DNA of 64,000 bases from Torymus aiolomorphi (Eukaryota; Arthropoda; Insecta; Hymenoptera; Torymidae): positions 87,996,128 to 88,060,127 of the forward strand of contig CM070875.1 of NCBI GenBank assembly GCA_036365515.1, given 5' to 3'. The notes under the pieces are model-generated. The model made no database searches and was not told the DNA's origin. It worked only from the letters and a program-made list of their open reading frames with translations. The position numbers and the translations under genes are program-made. How positions within the stretch are numbered: the first letter of the stretch is position 1; every line of letters starts with the position of its first letter. Shown here in pieces: positions 44,155 to 56,740 of the stretch.

Positions 44155-44330
44155 TAAAATTATTCAAATATTAGTCTTGCTTATTGTTGCACGTCTACGA
44201 AATTCCCTAATATGCATTGACCTTGCGTCTCCCGGCAACTTGGGTTTAAAAATAATTTAAAGAATCATTGTGCTTATTTTTTCATTTCTACATGACTCCC
44301 TTATATGCGTGGACTTCACATTTTACATTG
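44155..44330 (-). repeat. Inverted satellite units capping the array
   Basis: About two units appear in reverse orientation (CTTGCTTATTGTTGCACGTC, TACGAAATTCCCTAATATGC, CATGACTCCCTTATATGCG), so the array ends with an inversion. Confidence 0.85.
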
Positions 44331-44500
44331 TAGTAACCCTGCAGAGAAAAATATACTTAAAATTAAAACTAAAACTAATTCTTAAAACTATGTAATATTT
44401 TTTAACATTATAATAGACTTTCTAAAAACAGTAATATGTATATATTCTATACGCAATTATCTAAATTTTCGACTTGAATTACTATAACAAAATTATAGTA

Positions 44501-44778
44501 TCAAATCGTTTTCAAGGAATATTCAACTCGTTTTAAATAAATATTTTTCATAATCCATTCTTTTAATTTGTACATAGGTCTTTTGTCTATATCTAGAGTT
44601 TTGAGCTCGTTTGGTAGTAGATTGAAACTCTTTATTGCAGTTATGTGATTGTTTTTTTCGCTTACTCTTTTATCAATTTTCGGTAATAATATAGCTTTAT
44701 GTCTTACTATTTGAGTTTGTAAATATATTAGTCTATAAAAATAAATATATCTTGAATCTCGAATTATATAAAATGAAG
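44501..44778 (-). pseudogene. C-terminal remnant of a non-LTR (LINE) reverse transcriptase
   Basis: A minus-strand frame of about 90 residues includes FYRLIYLQTQIVRHKAILLP, ITAIKSFNLLPNELKTLD and KLKEWIMKN. The pattern of a basic segment followed by FNLLPNELK and a terminal Lys-rich helix is typical of the end of LINE ORF2 proteins of the jockey/CR1 type. The upstream RT is missing: a foldback MITE begins at 44779. Confidence 0.4.
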
Positions 44779-44896
44779 ACATTGCCCTTCGTAATGGCAT
44801 AATCTACCATTCTGCAAAGTTTCAAGTCAATTTTTAAACGTTTTCGAATATCGACTTTACAGAATGGTAGATGGATTCATTTTAAGAGGGCAATGA
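44779..44896. mobile_element. Foldback MITE, ~118 bp
   Basis: CATTGCCCTTC...ATCTACCATTCTG is mirrored by CAGAATGGTAGAT...GAGGGCAATG. Confidence 0.75.
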
Positions 44897-45250
44897 TGTG
44901 TTTATTTTGCATGATTTAAACAAAAATATAGATTTATTATCATTTACGGCCTGTTATAATCATACGAAATATTAATAAAAGCGGTATTTATGACCATAAT
45001 GTTCGTGAATCGTGACAGTCATTTCTGTGTTACGGCACTTCGGTGACTCGCTACGCAGCCTTCGTTGGCAGGCTCGCAGCTGGCATGCCGGCGCACGCGG
45101 CACGCGACGTCCCTGCCCGATGCTCGGCTGGTGCGGGTCAGCTAAGTTGCAACGCTGTGTCATGTGGGTCGCCGTCATCTGCGCTCTCCACGCCTATGCG
45201 GCAGCTGTCTCTCTCTCCGCTGCTCCCGCGCCGCTGGAATCTACATTAGG

Positions 45251-45412
45251 CCGTATCTACACTATGCGAGAAGCTCATGCGATCAGCGTAACTGTAGCCA
45301 ATCACAGCTTGACTCGCTCAGAAGGAATGAGTGTCTCCCGCTCGAGTCAAGTTGGGATTGGCTGCAGTCACGCTGATCGCATGTGCTTCTCGCATAGTGT
45401 AGACACGGCTTA
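45251..45412. mobile_element. Foldback MITE, ~162 bp, possible PIF/Harbinger type
   Basis: GCCGTATCTACACTATGCGA and the mirrored end (TCGCATAGTGTAGACACGGC) define long arms (also CATGCGATCAGCGT and ACGCTGATCGCATG). TTA lies on each side, compatible with the TWA target of PIF/Harbinger elements. Confidence 0.75.
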
Positions 45413-45429
45413 ACAGACTTGCAGTGCCT

Positions 45430-45440
45430 CCCTCTCTCTC

Positions 45441-45478
<38 letters not shown>

Positions 45479-45505
45479 GCTCTCTGTCTCTCTCTGTCTC
45501 TCATA
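45430..45505. repeat. TC dinucleotide microsatellite
   Basis: CTCTCT runs interrupted by CTCG and CTGT. Confidence 0.95.
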
Positions 45506-46350
45506 TATTGCAGTTCGTGGAGACGGGCGCGCGTACGCCGTGCGTCACGAGACTCATGAGCATGTGAGTCGTCAACTTGTCAAGTGATCAGTCGTGTGTA
45601 CTGCTGACGAGATTATGGACGCTGAGCATTGTCGAGCCGCGACGCGCCCACACTGAAGTTTATCGACAGTGACAACGCGAGCTGTTCGCCGACCTCGACG
45701 ATGACGAGGTATGCCATGCCACACCACGTGCGTGCAGAGTACACCCTGCACGAGGTGGGCGCCGCAGATCTCTAATCTTACTTTTATGGGTTGCCGATAT
45801 GTAAGGCCCGTGCTCCGTTATCGCGCTACGACAGGTACGCATGTGTCGGCTGCGAGCAAGCGGGCGCGCACGAGGTGCGCTTGTGTGCGAGAGAGAGCCA
45901 GAAAGTAATTGCGGCAGCAACAGGTTGCCGCCGCCAGCAGCGGTCACAAAAAAAAAGGGTACGGCCCGGCCGGCATCTCATACGCAAGCGTCCTGAATCT
46001 GAAGGCTGCAACAGAGGTGGCAGCGGTATCTGTTACCACGACGCCCGTCACGATGATAGCTGCCGCAGCGGAGCCAACTGCGATGACGACGACAGTGATA
46101 ACGCCAACTTCGACCGATGTGGCTTCTTCAAGGGAGAACAACAAGAAAAATATTGGTGGACAAATGTCACTACACAGAATGCAATTCAAAGGCAAATCAT
46201 ATCATCAAAACCAATCGCAGGTTTGAAAATCAGAGGTTTGAAAATTAGATTGAAGGAAAGACTACTGTGCAATAATGTTGAAGGGATCACATCACCAGTC
46301 CAGGTACAGCCATCAGAGAAACCAATGCCATGTATGAATGTGATACAATA
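45506..46350 (+). other. GC-richer block with overlapping frames, identity unknown
   Basis: Several overlapping plus-strand frames exist (45791-46351; 45909-46226). One contains GISYASVLNLKAATEVAAVS and a Thr/Ala-rich stretch, which recalls the SYASVL-type motif of retroelement ORF1/gag proteins, but no zinc knuckle or other domain is visible. I see no splice pattern that clarifies it. It could be a decayed gag-like segment or a host untranslated region. Confidence 0.25.
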
Positions 46351-47490
46351 AGTGCGCTTTCTCTCTTTTAGACATTGATTGTTTTAACATTTTTTTAAAC
46401 ACATGCTCACAGAAAGCAATTAATTTTCCACTTTCTTTTTACCTGCCTATCTTCCTACCTGTTTCACTTTATAAGTACACCTGAGAGGCCTGATTTTCAT
46501 GTTTTCTTCTGTGCTGATAAGGCAGCCTGAGCCTATTAATTTAGTATCTCTTTGCAGATGTTCACCTCTCAGTGGTGTGCCACCGGAGATGCTGTTGCTG
46601 TTCTGTTGCTGCTGCTATTTCCTCTGGCGATTAAATAGTATTTTTAGCTGCTTCACTTTTTCACTGGGAGTATGCTGTTGTCGCTGGCTGATACTGTGAT
46701 CGCTATTGATGATACAACTGCTACAAATGTAAGTGCACCTACTCACCTGAATTATGAGCTCGGTACACTAGCAGCTTCTGCGGGGCAACCTGATTTCGTG
46801 CCAGTACTTTTATAAGCAACTGGACTTAATCAGTACTTACTAGGGACTAAAATCCAAAAATTTTAGAACGCAATGGGTAGGTAGTTTAAGGCGGTCTTAC
46901 ACCTAAAAATTTTGAAAAAATCAATTATCTTTTTATGGTATTTTTTAATTATATATGTTATTCTGAACCTAAAAAAACTAGTTTGGATCAAAAATTAAAA
47001 AAATTAAAAATTATATGGTTAACAGAGCTTACTATCTTCAAAATGACAACAAAATTGATTTTTTTTTATTTTGCCTTTTTTTATGCTTTTACGCTTCGGA
47101 TAGGAAAACGTTTACTTAAGTGTGTTTTAAAATATCGAAAAACACACTATTTAAGCCATGCTAGTATAAGGATAACAAAATAATTAAATTTACATACGGG
47201 ATTTATTGTAAAAATAAAATAAACCATATTGTGGAATTCGAAATCCAGTGGAATCGTCTTGTGACAATTTTGCACTTCTGTTCTATTATAAAATCAATAG
47301 TAAAGTGACCATTCCGTGACCAAAATTCGACAGCAATTTACTATATATGAATACTCCCTTTTGTACCAATATATAACTTGTCTGCTAATACTAGTGTAAA
47401 CAAAGTTGCACAGCTGACAAGCTCGTATAAGCAAAGATACATAACCATGTGATTTCAACAGTTTGTTTTGCAGTTTTTTGCAAATGCTGG
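46351..47490. other. No feature identified
   Basis: AT-rich, with polyT runs; no repeat or gene I can support. Confidence 0.45.
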
Positions 47491-47492
47491 AG

Positions 47493-48598
47493 ACGACATC
47501 ACGACGTCTTGAGCTGCTGATATTAGCCGGATTTTTTATTGGAACCAGGTGGTGGAGTATTTTATGTGGGCATCGGCAACCTCTGAACTTCTTAGGAAAA
47601 TTTTCTGGTGAGTAATTTCCTGTAGGAAAGTTTACTGGTTTACTTTATACTTATCACCTATTCTGCAAATATTCCCTTCCCTTTGACAGGAGTATGGGCT
47701 CCCCCCGCTACCAATTTATTCATTTTTTAATTATATTTTATTGCTTAGGGCGAATAGCTGCTGTAGACGACATCATAACGTCTTGAGCTGCTGATATTTA
47801 CAGGATTTTTTTTTTATTGGAACCACATGGTGGAGTATTTTATGTGGACATCGGTAACCGCTGAACTTCTTAGAAAAATTTTCTGGTGAGTAATTTCCTG
47901 TAGGAAAATTTACTGGTTTACTTTATACCTATCACCTATCCTGCAACTATTCCATTCCCTTTGACAGGAGCATGGCTTCTCTGTGCTCCCCCCCGCTACC
48001 AATTTATTCATTTTTTAATTATATTTTATTGCCTAGGGCGAAGAGCTGTTGTAGACGACATCACGACGTCTTGAGCTGCTGATATTTACAGGATTTTTTT
48101 TATTGGAACCACATGGTGGAGTATTTTATGTGGACATCGGTAACCTCTGAACTTCTTAGAAAAATTTTCTGGTGAGTAATTTCCTGTAGGAAAATTTACT
48201 GGTTTACTTTATACTTATCACCTATTCTGCAAATATTCCCTTCCCTTTTACAGGAGTATGGGCTCCCCCCGCTACCAATTTATTCATTTTTTAATTATAT
48301 TTTATTGCTTAGGGCGAAGAGCTGCTGTAGACGACATCACAACGTCTTGAGCTGCTGATATTTACAGGATTTTTTTTATTGGAACCACATGGTGGAGTAT
48401 TTTATATGGACATCGGCAACCTCTGAACTTCTTAGAAAAATTTTCTGGTGAGTAATTTCCTGTAGGAAATTTTACTGGTTTACTTTATACCTATCACCTA
48501 TCCGGCAACTATTCCCTTCCCTTTGACAGGAGCATGGCTTCTCTGTGCTCCGTCCGCTACCCATTTATTCATTTTTTAATTATATTTTATTGCCCCAT
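47493..48598. repeat. ~280-bp tandem repeat, four copies
   Basis: Units start GACGACATCACGACGTCTTGA at about 47493, 47768, 48054 and 48330 and include GGTGGAGTATTTTATGTGG, TTTCTGGTGAGTAATTTCCTG and TTGACAGGAGTATGGG. Units differ by small indels. GGTGAGTAA and TTTGACAGGAG resemble splice donor and acceptor, so an exon-intron unit may have been duplicated. Confidence 0.9.
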
Positions 48599-48602
48599 AG
48601 GG

Positions 48603-48748
48603 AGGAGGCACAATAGCCGCCGTGCTCTGCGCCGCGCCATGCCAACAGTTACTCAAAAAGAACGAATTGACCAATCAGCGAAACACCTAGAGTATTGCTG
48701 AGCACGGCGCTGAGCGCAGCACAGAGCACGGCGCCTATTGTGCCTGAA
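48603..48748. mobile_element. MITE, ~145 bp
   Basis: AGGCACAATAGCCGCCGTGC and the mirrored end (GCACGGCGCCTATTGTGCCT) form imperfect arms of about 30 bp around an AT-richer centre. It terminates the fourth ~280-bp unit. Confidence 0.8.
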
Positions 48749-48749
48749 T

Positions 48750-50380
48750 AGTCAATGATTATTTCAGTGAGAATGCTATTAGGGATATTGAAAATGGATT
48801 CTATTGGGGGAGGAGTAGAAACATTTTTTATTTTTTAACAGTATTTGTTTATTTTGGCTTTAAGAGCATATCTTTCTTTGTTCTAAACAGGACATTGCCG
48901 TAAAATGTGTTTTATATCCCGACTAACGTATATACAGGAGCATGAGGAAGAATTGATTAGGTTTTTACGTTATATACTGGCTTCAAGTGAGAAGTGATTA
49001 GAGCAAATTCTATTTATGGTAACGATATACAATCTTGAGAATTTGTCTTTCTGGAACCATGGCTTTTCTGAATCCATGTTGGCTATTGGGAAAGAACGAG
49101 TTTAAAAATGAATATTTATTCTTGGGGTCTAGGTTATTTATGTTTTCAAATCGGTTTTTTCTTTGATTATCGTTAGGGTCAGGGTTTAGAGGTTAAATTA
49201 AATTTTGAAAGAACCTCCTACGTCTTGAGGACATTCGGTAGCCATGGGAAGTTTATTGGTTTGATTATTTGGAGTTGTCTTTGTTTTGTCTTTGTATAGA
49301 TATAGACTAGTAGAGTTAGGAGAATTAGGTAGTATTTTTGGTAGGCTCATTTATTGACTTACTGGAGTTTTTTTAAATATCTTATTAGTGGATTTTTTCG
49401 TATGCTGACCTTCGAAAAATACAGATTGCTTTATTTTGTCAATTATTTTTAGGTTTAATAAAACTAATGTTTTGCTGGAAGGTGGCGTTATAAAAACTTT
49501 TATTGTTATATTATAACAACGCGAAATTCTCAGTGTGTTAAAGTCAGTTTTTCCTTTTTGTTAATTGGTTGGATTTATATAAAAGAAATTTTTATTGCAA
49601 ATTGTACAATGATACTGCTTTTCTATTTCTATTTTTTTTATATACAATAAAACTGACTTTTGGAGGTTATGGTACTGAGTTTCCATTTTTGTATGCTCCC
49701 AGAGATTTTCTAATCAATCATTCGAAGGTCAACACAGACAGCAGCGCACTAGATGACAAAATATCAGCATTGCATATGAAGCGAATGCAACTTTTCTTTT
49801 TTCGAGTAAGGCATACCTGCAGCTGTTCCAGAGCTTTGGGTACCTGACTTTCTTCCAAATGGGCAATCTGAGCTGCTCATTCTACTGCTGTAGATAGTTT
49901 GTGCTGTGTTTACACTAATGTTAGCAGATTGTTGTACATGTTACAAAGAAGGAAGTTGCCGTTGGTAAGTCAGGGGTAAGTCAACGGGTGCTGACTGAGC
50001 TTTTGAAAATACCTGCAAGTGTAGTTAGTGTAGTTAGTAAGTGTAGTCAAATTTTATTAGCAATAACTGATAGGTTATTTGTGAATGCAAGTAATGAAGT
50101 GGTAGCAATGACAGTTTCAGCAGAGCAGAATCACTCACAAAACCTAAATAGTAATTTAAAGAATATCAGCATCGATAAGTTTCACCAAACACTTGTACAG
50201 ATGCCAATGCTCTTTCATACTTAAGTCAATTTTATAAATAGATATTTTTTAAATTAATTAAAAAAATCTGTTTTTTGTGTTATTTAAGAGTTTTATTTCA
50301 AAAATTTTATTTATTAATAAAATAAATCATAAGAAATTTTAAAGGGATTCTAAAGGGAAATTCAGCGCCATCTAGAGGTA
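48750..50380. other. No confident gene
   Basis: Short frames (for example 49988-50224) match nothing I recognise. GCGCCATCTAGAGG near 50367 is a motif seen in many insect repeats. Confidence 0.4.
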
Positions 50381-50384
50381 TTTT

Positions 50385-50830
50385 CTGCGATCTGTTGCTC
50401 TCCTCATCCCTACTGCTTGACACGTTATTAATATATTTTGTTCTGCCTAAGGCGAAGAGCTCCTGCAGAAGACCACGCGCCTTCATATGATTCGACTCCC
50501 TTTGAGGGTAGCCGACGCAGCTACCACTTCCCGAGAACATCACCGAGGCGAACACGACGGAGAAGCGACGGCGATGGTGCAGTTAAATGTATTTCGCGCT
50601 CCTGCGATCGACTCGAGTAAGTACTTCGCTTCGGATTGGGACTTAATTCTATGGTTTAGCCGAACCTATCCTCCAAATTTCCGTCTGTCTGCTCCCTTGT
50701 TCCTGGCAGATTGATACTGCTCTCCTAATCCCTACTGCTTGAGACGTTATTAATATATTTTGTTTTGCCTAAGGTGAAGAGCTCATGCAGACGACAACAC
50801 GCCTTCATTTGATGCTACTACCAACGACTA
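50385..50830. repeat. Direct repeat, two copies ~325 bp apart
   Basis: CCCTACTGCTTGACACGTTATTAATATATTTTG then GCGAAGAGCTCCTGCAG recurs from about 50724 with few changes. The element GCGAAGAGCTNNTGNAGACGACA also ends each ~280-bp unit at 47.5-48.6 kb, linking the two families. Confidence 0.75.
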
Positions 50831-51001
50831 CCAATTTCTAAACGATTGAGAGTAGCAACGAGGTAAAACGATCTTGCGGTGTGCCTGTACAGTTGCTGTG
50901 TGTACGAGTCCTCCATCGAATGTATTTGCGATTGGGAAGTAAGGCGAAAAAACATTGAAGGGTATGGAGATTGGATTGGAGTTGGAGCGCGCAACAATAG
51001 A

Positions 51002-51083
51002 GTATACAACTAGTATACAACAAGAGGACAGTATTTATTGACGTATACAACTAGTATACAACAAGAGGACAGTATTTATTGAC
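51002..51083. repeat. 41-bp tandem duplication
   Basis: GTATACAACTAGTATACAAC plus AAGAGGACAGTATTTATTGAC occurs twice in perfect tandem. Confidence 0.95.
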
Positions 51084-51306
51084 TACAGTATTTACAAAGT
51101 TGAGATCGTGCGTATGCTGTATGCGGTGAGCGTGGCCAGACTAGATCATAAATCATAGAGGGGTTTATGATGTCAAAAGACACGCGCGCGAACTTAAAAA
51201 AAAATTTTCTGCCCTCCGGCCGGAAAGCGCCAACTTTCTGGCCGCTGCGCGAAACGAAGTTGCCGCTTTCCGGCGCCGTTGAGCAGAAATATAGTATACA
51301 GACCAT

Positions 51307-51407
51307 GGCCAGTAAAAAAGAAAGCCTCAGATCACATGTTTATCAACCTCGGCTTCGCCTCGGCCGACAATTACATGTGATCTGAGACATTTCTTATTTT
51401 ACTGGCC
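51307..51407. mobile_element. Short foldback MITE, ~101 bp
   Basis: GGCCAGTAAAA and CCTCAGATCACATGT are mirrored by ACATGTGATCTGAG and TTTTACTGGCC around a CTCGGCTTCGCCTCGG core. Confidence 0.8.
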
Positions 51408-51474
51408 TTGTGTTGTAATATACTATTTGTACATTTTTTTTATTAATCCGTAACGCTCTTAAATTTTTTGAAAA

Positions 51475-52270
51475 TATTGGATTTACCATACTGCGTACAG
51501 ATGCAAGAGCATCCATGCAGATACAAACTAAATTTAGCTGAATGCTAATTTAAGATCTTGTATTGGTTGCTTAATGCAACCTGGTAATATATATTAAAGT
51601 AAATAATGACACATTAAAATATATTATTGTTACCATGCTGTATATAGATGCAAAAGCATCTATGCAGAATTCAGGCTTAATTTAGCTGAATGCTAATTTA
51701 AGATCGTGTATTAGTGGCTGAATGTAACCTGGTAATAAATAATTGAGAAAATAAAAATATATTAAAATATATTGGATATTACCTGGCTGCGTACAGATCC
51801 AAGAGCATCTTTGCAGAATACAGTCTTAGTTTAGCTGAACGCTAATTTAAGATCTTGTATTAGTTGCTTAATGTAACCCGGTAATAAATAATTGAGAAAG
51901 TAAAAATATATGAAAATATATTGGATGTTACCTGGCTGCGTACAGATGCAAGAGCATCTTTGCAGAATACAATCTTACTTTAGCTGAACGCTAATTTAAG
52001 ATCTTGTATTAGTTGCTTCGTGTAACCCGGTAATGAATAATTGAGAAAGTAAAAATATATGAAAATATATTGGATGTTACCTGGCTGCGTACAGATGCAA
52101 GAACATCTTTGTAGAATACAGTCTTAGTTTAGCTGAACGCTAATTTAAGGTCTTGCATTAGTTGCTTCATGTAACCCGGTAATAAGTAATTAGAAAAATA
52201 AGAAAATATTAAAATATATTCGATGTTACCTGGCTGCGTACAGATGCAAGAGAATCTTTGCGAAAATGTT
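51475..52270. repeat. ~147-bp satellite, about 5.5 copies
   Basis: Landmarks GCGTACAGATGCAAGAGCATC, TTAGCTGAACGCTAATTTAAG and AACCCGGTAATAAATAATTGAG recur near 51494, 51640, 51788, 51937, 52087 and 52236. Each unit contains two small hairpins (GATGCAAGAGCATC; TTAGCTGAATGCTAA). Confidence 0.9.
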
Positions 52271-52558
52271 TCATAGATATTCGTTTAGATTAATTTCAAT
52301 TGGAACACTAATATGATTGAACGCTTGAAAACTATTGGTACTCTAACATATATATAAAATGAATTATATTTTATTAAAAAAATGGGTCGACCAAAAATTG
52401 AGCATACATTGAATATATTCGAACAAATTAACATGAAATGAAAAATTAGGGAAAGCATAAATAGCCTTTTGATGGCTGTAAAAAAATCGTTGCATCAGAA
52501 GCATCACTGTTATTGTTGGGTTTCACTACAAATCAGATTATTATTTGTACCAGTTACT

Positions 52559-52627
52559 TTATTTATTACTGACCAGTCTTTTAAACATTAACTTAACGTT
52601 AAATATGGTCAGTAATAAATAAATACA
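52559..52627. repeat. Small palindrome
   Basis: TTTATTTATTACTGACCA is mirrored by TGGTCAGTAATAAATAAA, with CATTAACTTAACGTTAAATA between. Confidence 0.75.
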
Positions 52628-52962
52628 TAATTTATGATGGTCAGCGATATTTTTATTAGAAAAAAAAGATTCGAAATTACTAATTTCCGCAGTGCACATT
52701 TTTTTTATACAACACTCTATAGTTTTATTAGTTCTGTACTATGAAATCCTTGGCATCCGAGAGCGCGACAATTAAGTAAACATTTGTTTACGTATGTTGA
52801 TGCATTTTATTTACAAGTTTATTTCCAACATAAATTGTTAGATTATTTGTTATAAACAAATTGATAGTTGATAATAATTTAAAAACAATGCTTCCCCATT
52901 GTAAAAGTTTTTATTACGATACCACGCGTAAAGTATTCGGTTTACTCCCTGATTACACATGA

Positions 52963-53000
52963 GGCACGATCGCTACTATTCAGGAGAACGTTATATCTTT
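52963..53000 (+). mobile_element. 5' end resembling the Helentron-like element
   Basis: GGCACGATCGCTACT differs at one position from the 5' end at 7636 and is followed by a similar GGAGA...TTATA stretch. No matching inverted 3' sub-terminal repeat is visible downstream, so it is a fragment or a diverged relative. Confidence 0.45.
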
Positions 53001-53399
53001 GATATTGCAAAAGCTGTTACATCTTAAATAATAATATATTATATTTTGATGAAAACCGTAATGCATTCATGAAAAATTATTTGTTTTCTATAATGGTTAA
53101 ATAGTATAATTATGCACCAACGACGTAAAATGTATCATTCTCGGCGAGTGCGAGTTTTGGGGCCGAGTGTAGCGAGTTAAATATCATTGAATAATAAGTT
53201 AAGGAAAAAGTTTTGTTTCAATATTATCTTTAACTTTGCATTCAACATTTTTGTATAAAATCAAATCCGACTAAGTTAGAACCAAAAATCGATCATTTAA
53301 GGTAGATTTCGACGTTAAAAATCGTTTTTATGGGTTTAACTCGTCAGGAATTGATTGTACAACAAAATGTTTAAAAGAAAAAAGGTTTCCTTCGATTAG

Positions 53400-54700
53400 C
53401 AATCAACTGTTATTTTATAATATTGCATGTAATTATTGAATAGTGCAGTAATTAATAATTTCATTATCAAACTGCAATAAAATATTGTTTGTTCAATTTT
53501 TGCATCTCATTACTTAATTGTGCCGAAATTGATAATTTTTCTAAAAATCTACAATCAAACATTGTTTTTATAATTTTGCATGTTACTATGTAATAGTGTA
53601 TTACTACTTAGGTTACTGTGTAACCTTTGCACTTCTGGAGTTATTGTAAATACAGCTGCCTTGCACTGCGAACAATACTAGTGAAGGCATTTCTGAAGAG
53701 GCTGTCCTAGTTGACAATCTTTACACTTAATATACTACAATACTGCAGGAATCGATTTCTGTATCGATTTGCAATCAAATATTATGTTTATGATATTGCA
53801 CGTTATCGTAAAATACTGTAGTAATTGATAATTTGTTTGTCAATTTATAATCAAAGATCGTTTGCATGTGTACATTATTAGATGATTTTATTCAATACAA
53901 AAACAGTAATTGATGATTTCTTCATAATTTTGTATATTATTTAATCTGCAGCAATAGATCACTTCTTTATTGATTAGCAATAAAATAATTTTTATAAGTA
54001 AATGTGCATGTTATTAATATATATGTAAATTTTGTTATTAATCTGCAATCAAATGCTGTAGTTATAATTTTGCATGGTTTTATTTAATACAGCAGTAATT
54101 GATTGCTTTATTTATCTGCAATCAAAAATTGTTTTTATTATTTTGCACGTTATAAACAACCGCAACAATTGATCATGCCCTTATCAATTACCAACTAATA
54201 ATTGTTTTCATAATTTTGCATGATATATAATCTGAAGCACACGATAAATTCTTCATTTTTCACTCAAATAGTTATTATAATTTATTATGATTTAATCTGC
54301 AGTAATTAATAATTTCCTTATTGACCTGTAATCAAATATTGTTTTTATGATTTTGCATGTTATAAAAATTGATAATTTCTTTGCTGACCTGCAATGAAAT
54401 GTTTTTTATAAATAATTGTGCATGTTATATTTTGAATGATTTTATTTTTAATACTGCAGGAATTGATATCTGTATTGATCTGCACATATTATTTTTAAGA
54501 TTTTGCATGTTATCGTAAAATACAGCAGTTAATTGATAATTTGTTAATTGATTTACAATCATAGGTTGTTTTCATAATTTTGCATGATATTTGTATAAGT
54601 ATTTTCTTTTTTCGATCTGCAATTAAACGCAAGCCATTGATATTATCTACATCAATTATCGTCTAAGATTGTTTTCATAATCTTTCATATTAGTTTTTAA
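53400..54700. repeat. Degenerate AT-rich tandem repeat
   Basis: Phrases such as ATTTGCAATCAAATATTGTTTTTAT, ATTTTGCATGTTAT and CAGTAATTGATAATTTCTTTATTG recur a dozen or more times at irregular spacing of about 70-110 bp. Old, decayed satellite. Confidence 0.7.
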
Positions 54701-55200
54701 TTGTGTATAAGTATTTTTTGCTTATCCTGTGCACAACCTCTCAGCATGGTGCGCCCTGGCGCCGCAGGCGGCTACACTAATAAACATGTTTATCACAATA
54801 TCAGTGTATATATACTTAAATGCGGACGCTGCAATCAATTTATTTTCTCTTTTTGTCTAGGATATCTCTTTGTGAAGACGTAGCCTAAAGCTTATACCTC
54901 TACAAGGACGAACAAAACACCCCCTTATAACTTTTTGTTAAAGTTCTGAAGCCGTCGATTAAGTATAGTGGCAATGAAGTAACTGATGAGAGGATAGCTC
55001 TGTAAAAAAGAACATCGAATCGTTCCGTGTGTACGTGTGTTAGTTGAGCTTCGGGAAGATAGATTTTTCCTTCTTGTCATTCTTTCAGGGTGTCTGATGC
55101 ATACAGGAGCATGGGTACGTACTGCCCAGTCTTACCAGCAAGCCTTGTAATCTATCAGTAAGTTTGTAATTTTGCAATCAATTTTATTGGTATTTTATAT
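54701..55200. other. No feature identified
   Basis: A small GC island (CCCTGGCGCCGCAGGCGGC) in otherwise AT-rich sequence. No gene supported. Confidence 0.45.
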
Positions 55201-56740
55201 TACAAGAGTTGTATCTAATGATACTAGTGCATGTATTGTTGCTTCATTTGGTACTATTATGTACCACAAAATTACTATCAATATGCGATTGCAGAACATC
55301 ATAAATGTTTCTATGCAGTTTAAAATGTATAATTTTGATTGTAAATAAATTTCCAGTTTTGCATGATATATTAGAAATAATAAAATTCAGAATGCATGAT
55401 ATATTAGAAATAATAAAATTCAGAATGCATGATATATTAGAAATAATAAAATTCATAATGCATGTTGGAAAACAGTTGTATCTAATGATATAAATATTAT
55501 CGCTATTATCGCTTCATTCAGTACTATTATGTACCACAAAATTATTATCGGTATGCGTTTGCATTACATGATAGAATAATTGTGTAAATTTTAAGATGAA
55601 AACATTGGTTCGTAAACCGATTTTCAGCTTTGGAAATGGTTTCTAAAAAATATTAATTTTACAAGAAAATAATTATTTGTATACTCAAGACTCTAAGTAG
55701 ATTTTTCAGCAAGACTCCCGTCTCTGAATAAGTTAAGAATCTGCTATTAATGTGATTTTTAATTGAATGATTTCCGCTTTTATAAAATGATCAATTGCTT
55801 ACAAGTATTAATAAAGCATGATATATAATATTAGAGATTAATAATGTATGAAACAAAAATAAGAAATTAATAGTGCATGATTTTTATTTATAAGAAATAA
55901 CAAAATTGATAACGCATGATATATTGGAAATAAGAAATTTCAGAATGCATGTCGTAAAAAAGTTGTATCTAATGATACTAATACATGTGCCATTATCGCT
56001 TTATTCAGTACTATTCTGTACTACGAAATTACTATCAGTAAGCGAATTACATTACATGATAAATAATGAATGAAACAAAAATAAGAAATTAATAGTGCAT
56101 GATTTTTATTTATAAGAAATAACAAAATTGATAACGCATGATATATTGGAAATAAGAAATTTCAGAATGCATGTCGTAAAAACGTTATATCTAATGATAC
56201 TAATACATGTGCCATTATCGCTTTATTCAGTACTATTCTGTACTACGAAATTACTATCAGTAAACGAATTACATTACATGATAAATAATGTATGAAACAA
56301 AAATAAGAAATTAATAGTGCATGATTTTTATTTATAAAAAATAAGAAAATTAATAATGCATGATATATTAGAAATAAGAAATTTCAGAATGCATGTTGTA
56401 AAAAAGTTGTATCTAATGATACTAATACATGTGCCATTATCGCTTTATTCAGTACTATTCTGTACTACGAAATTACTATCAGTAAACGAATTACATTACA
56501 TGATAAATAATGTATGAAACAAAAATAAGAAATTAATAGTGCATGATTTTTATTTACAAGAAATAAGAAAATTATTAATGTATGATGTATTAGAAATAAG
56601 AAATTTCAGAATGCATGTTGTAAAAAAGTTGTATCTAATGATACTAATAAATGTGACATTATCGTTTTATTCAGTACTATTCTGTACTACGAAATTACTA
56701 TTAGTAAGCGAATTACATTACATGATAAGATGTATACTTT
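55200..56740. repeat. ~222-bp satellite
   Basis: GTTGTATCTAATGATACTAAT heads units near 55962, 56184, 56406 and 56629, spaced about 222 bp; diverged units start near 55208 and 55473. Each has TTCAGTACTATTCTGTACTACG and GAATTACATTACATGATA. Confidence 0.9.
55358..55460. repeat. 33-bp triplication
   Basis: TGCATGATATATTAGAAATA followed by ATAAAATTCAGAA is repeated three times in perfect register within the satellite. Confidence 0.9.

Noticed and set aside
45012..45413. 133-residue frame near 45 kb as a gene
   Set aside because: It runs through a foldback MITE and GC-rich sequence, with alternative frames equally long and no recognisable domain.
54975..55015. Hammerhead ribozyme core (CTGATGAG near 54982)
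   Set aside because: A stem II is possible but no downstream GAAA and no helix I/III pairing. I also looked for hammerhead cores in the Penelope ends and found none.
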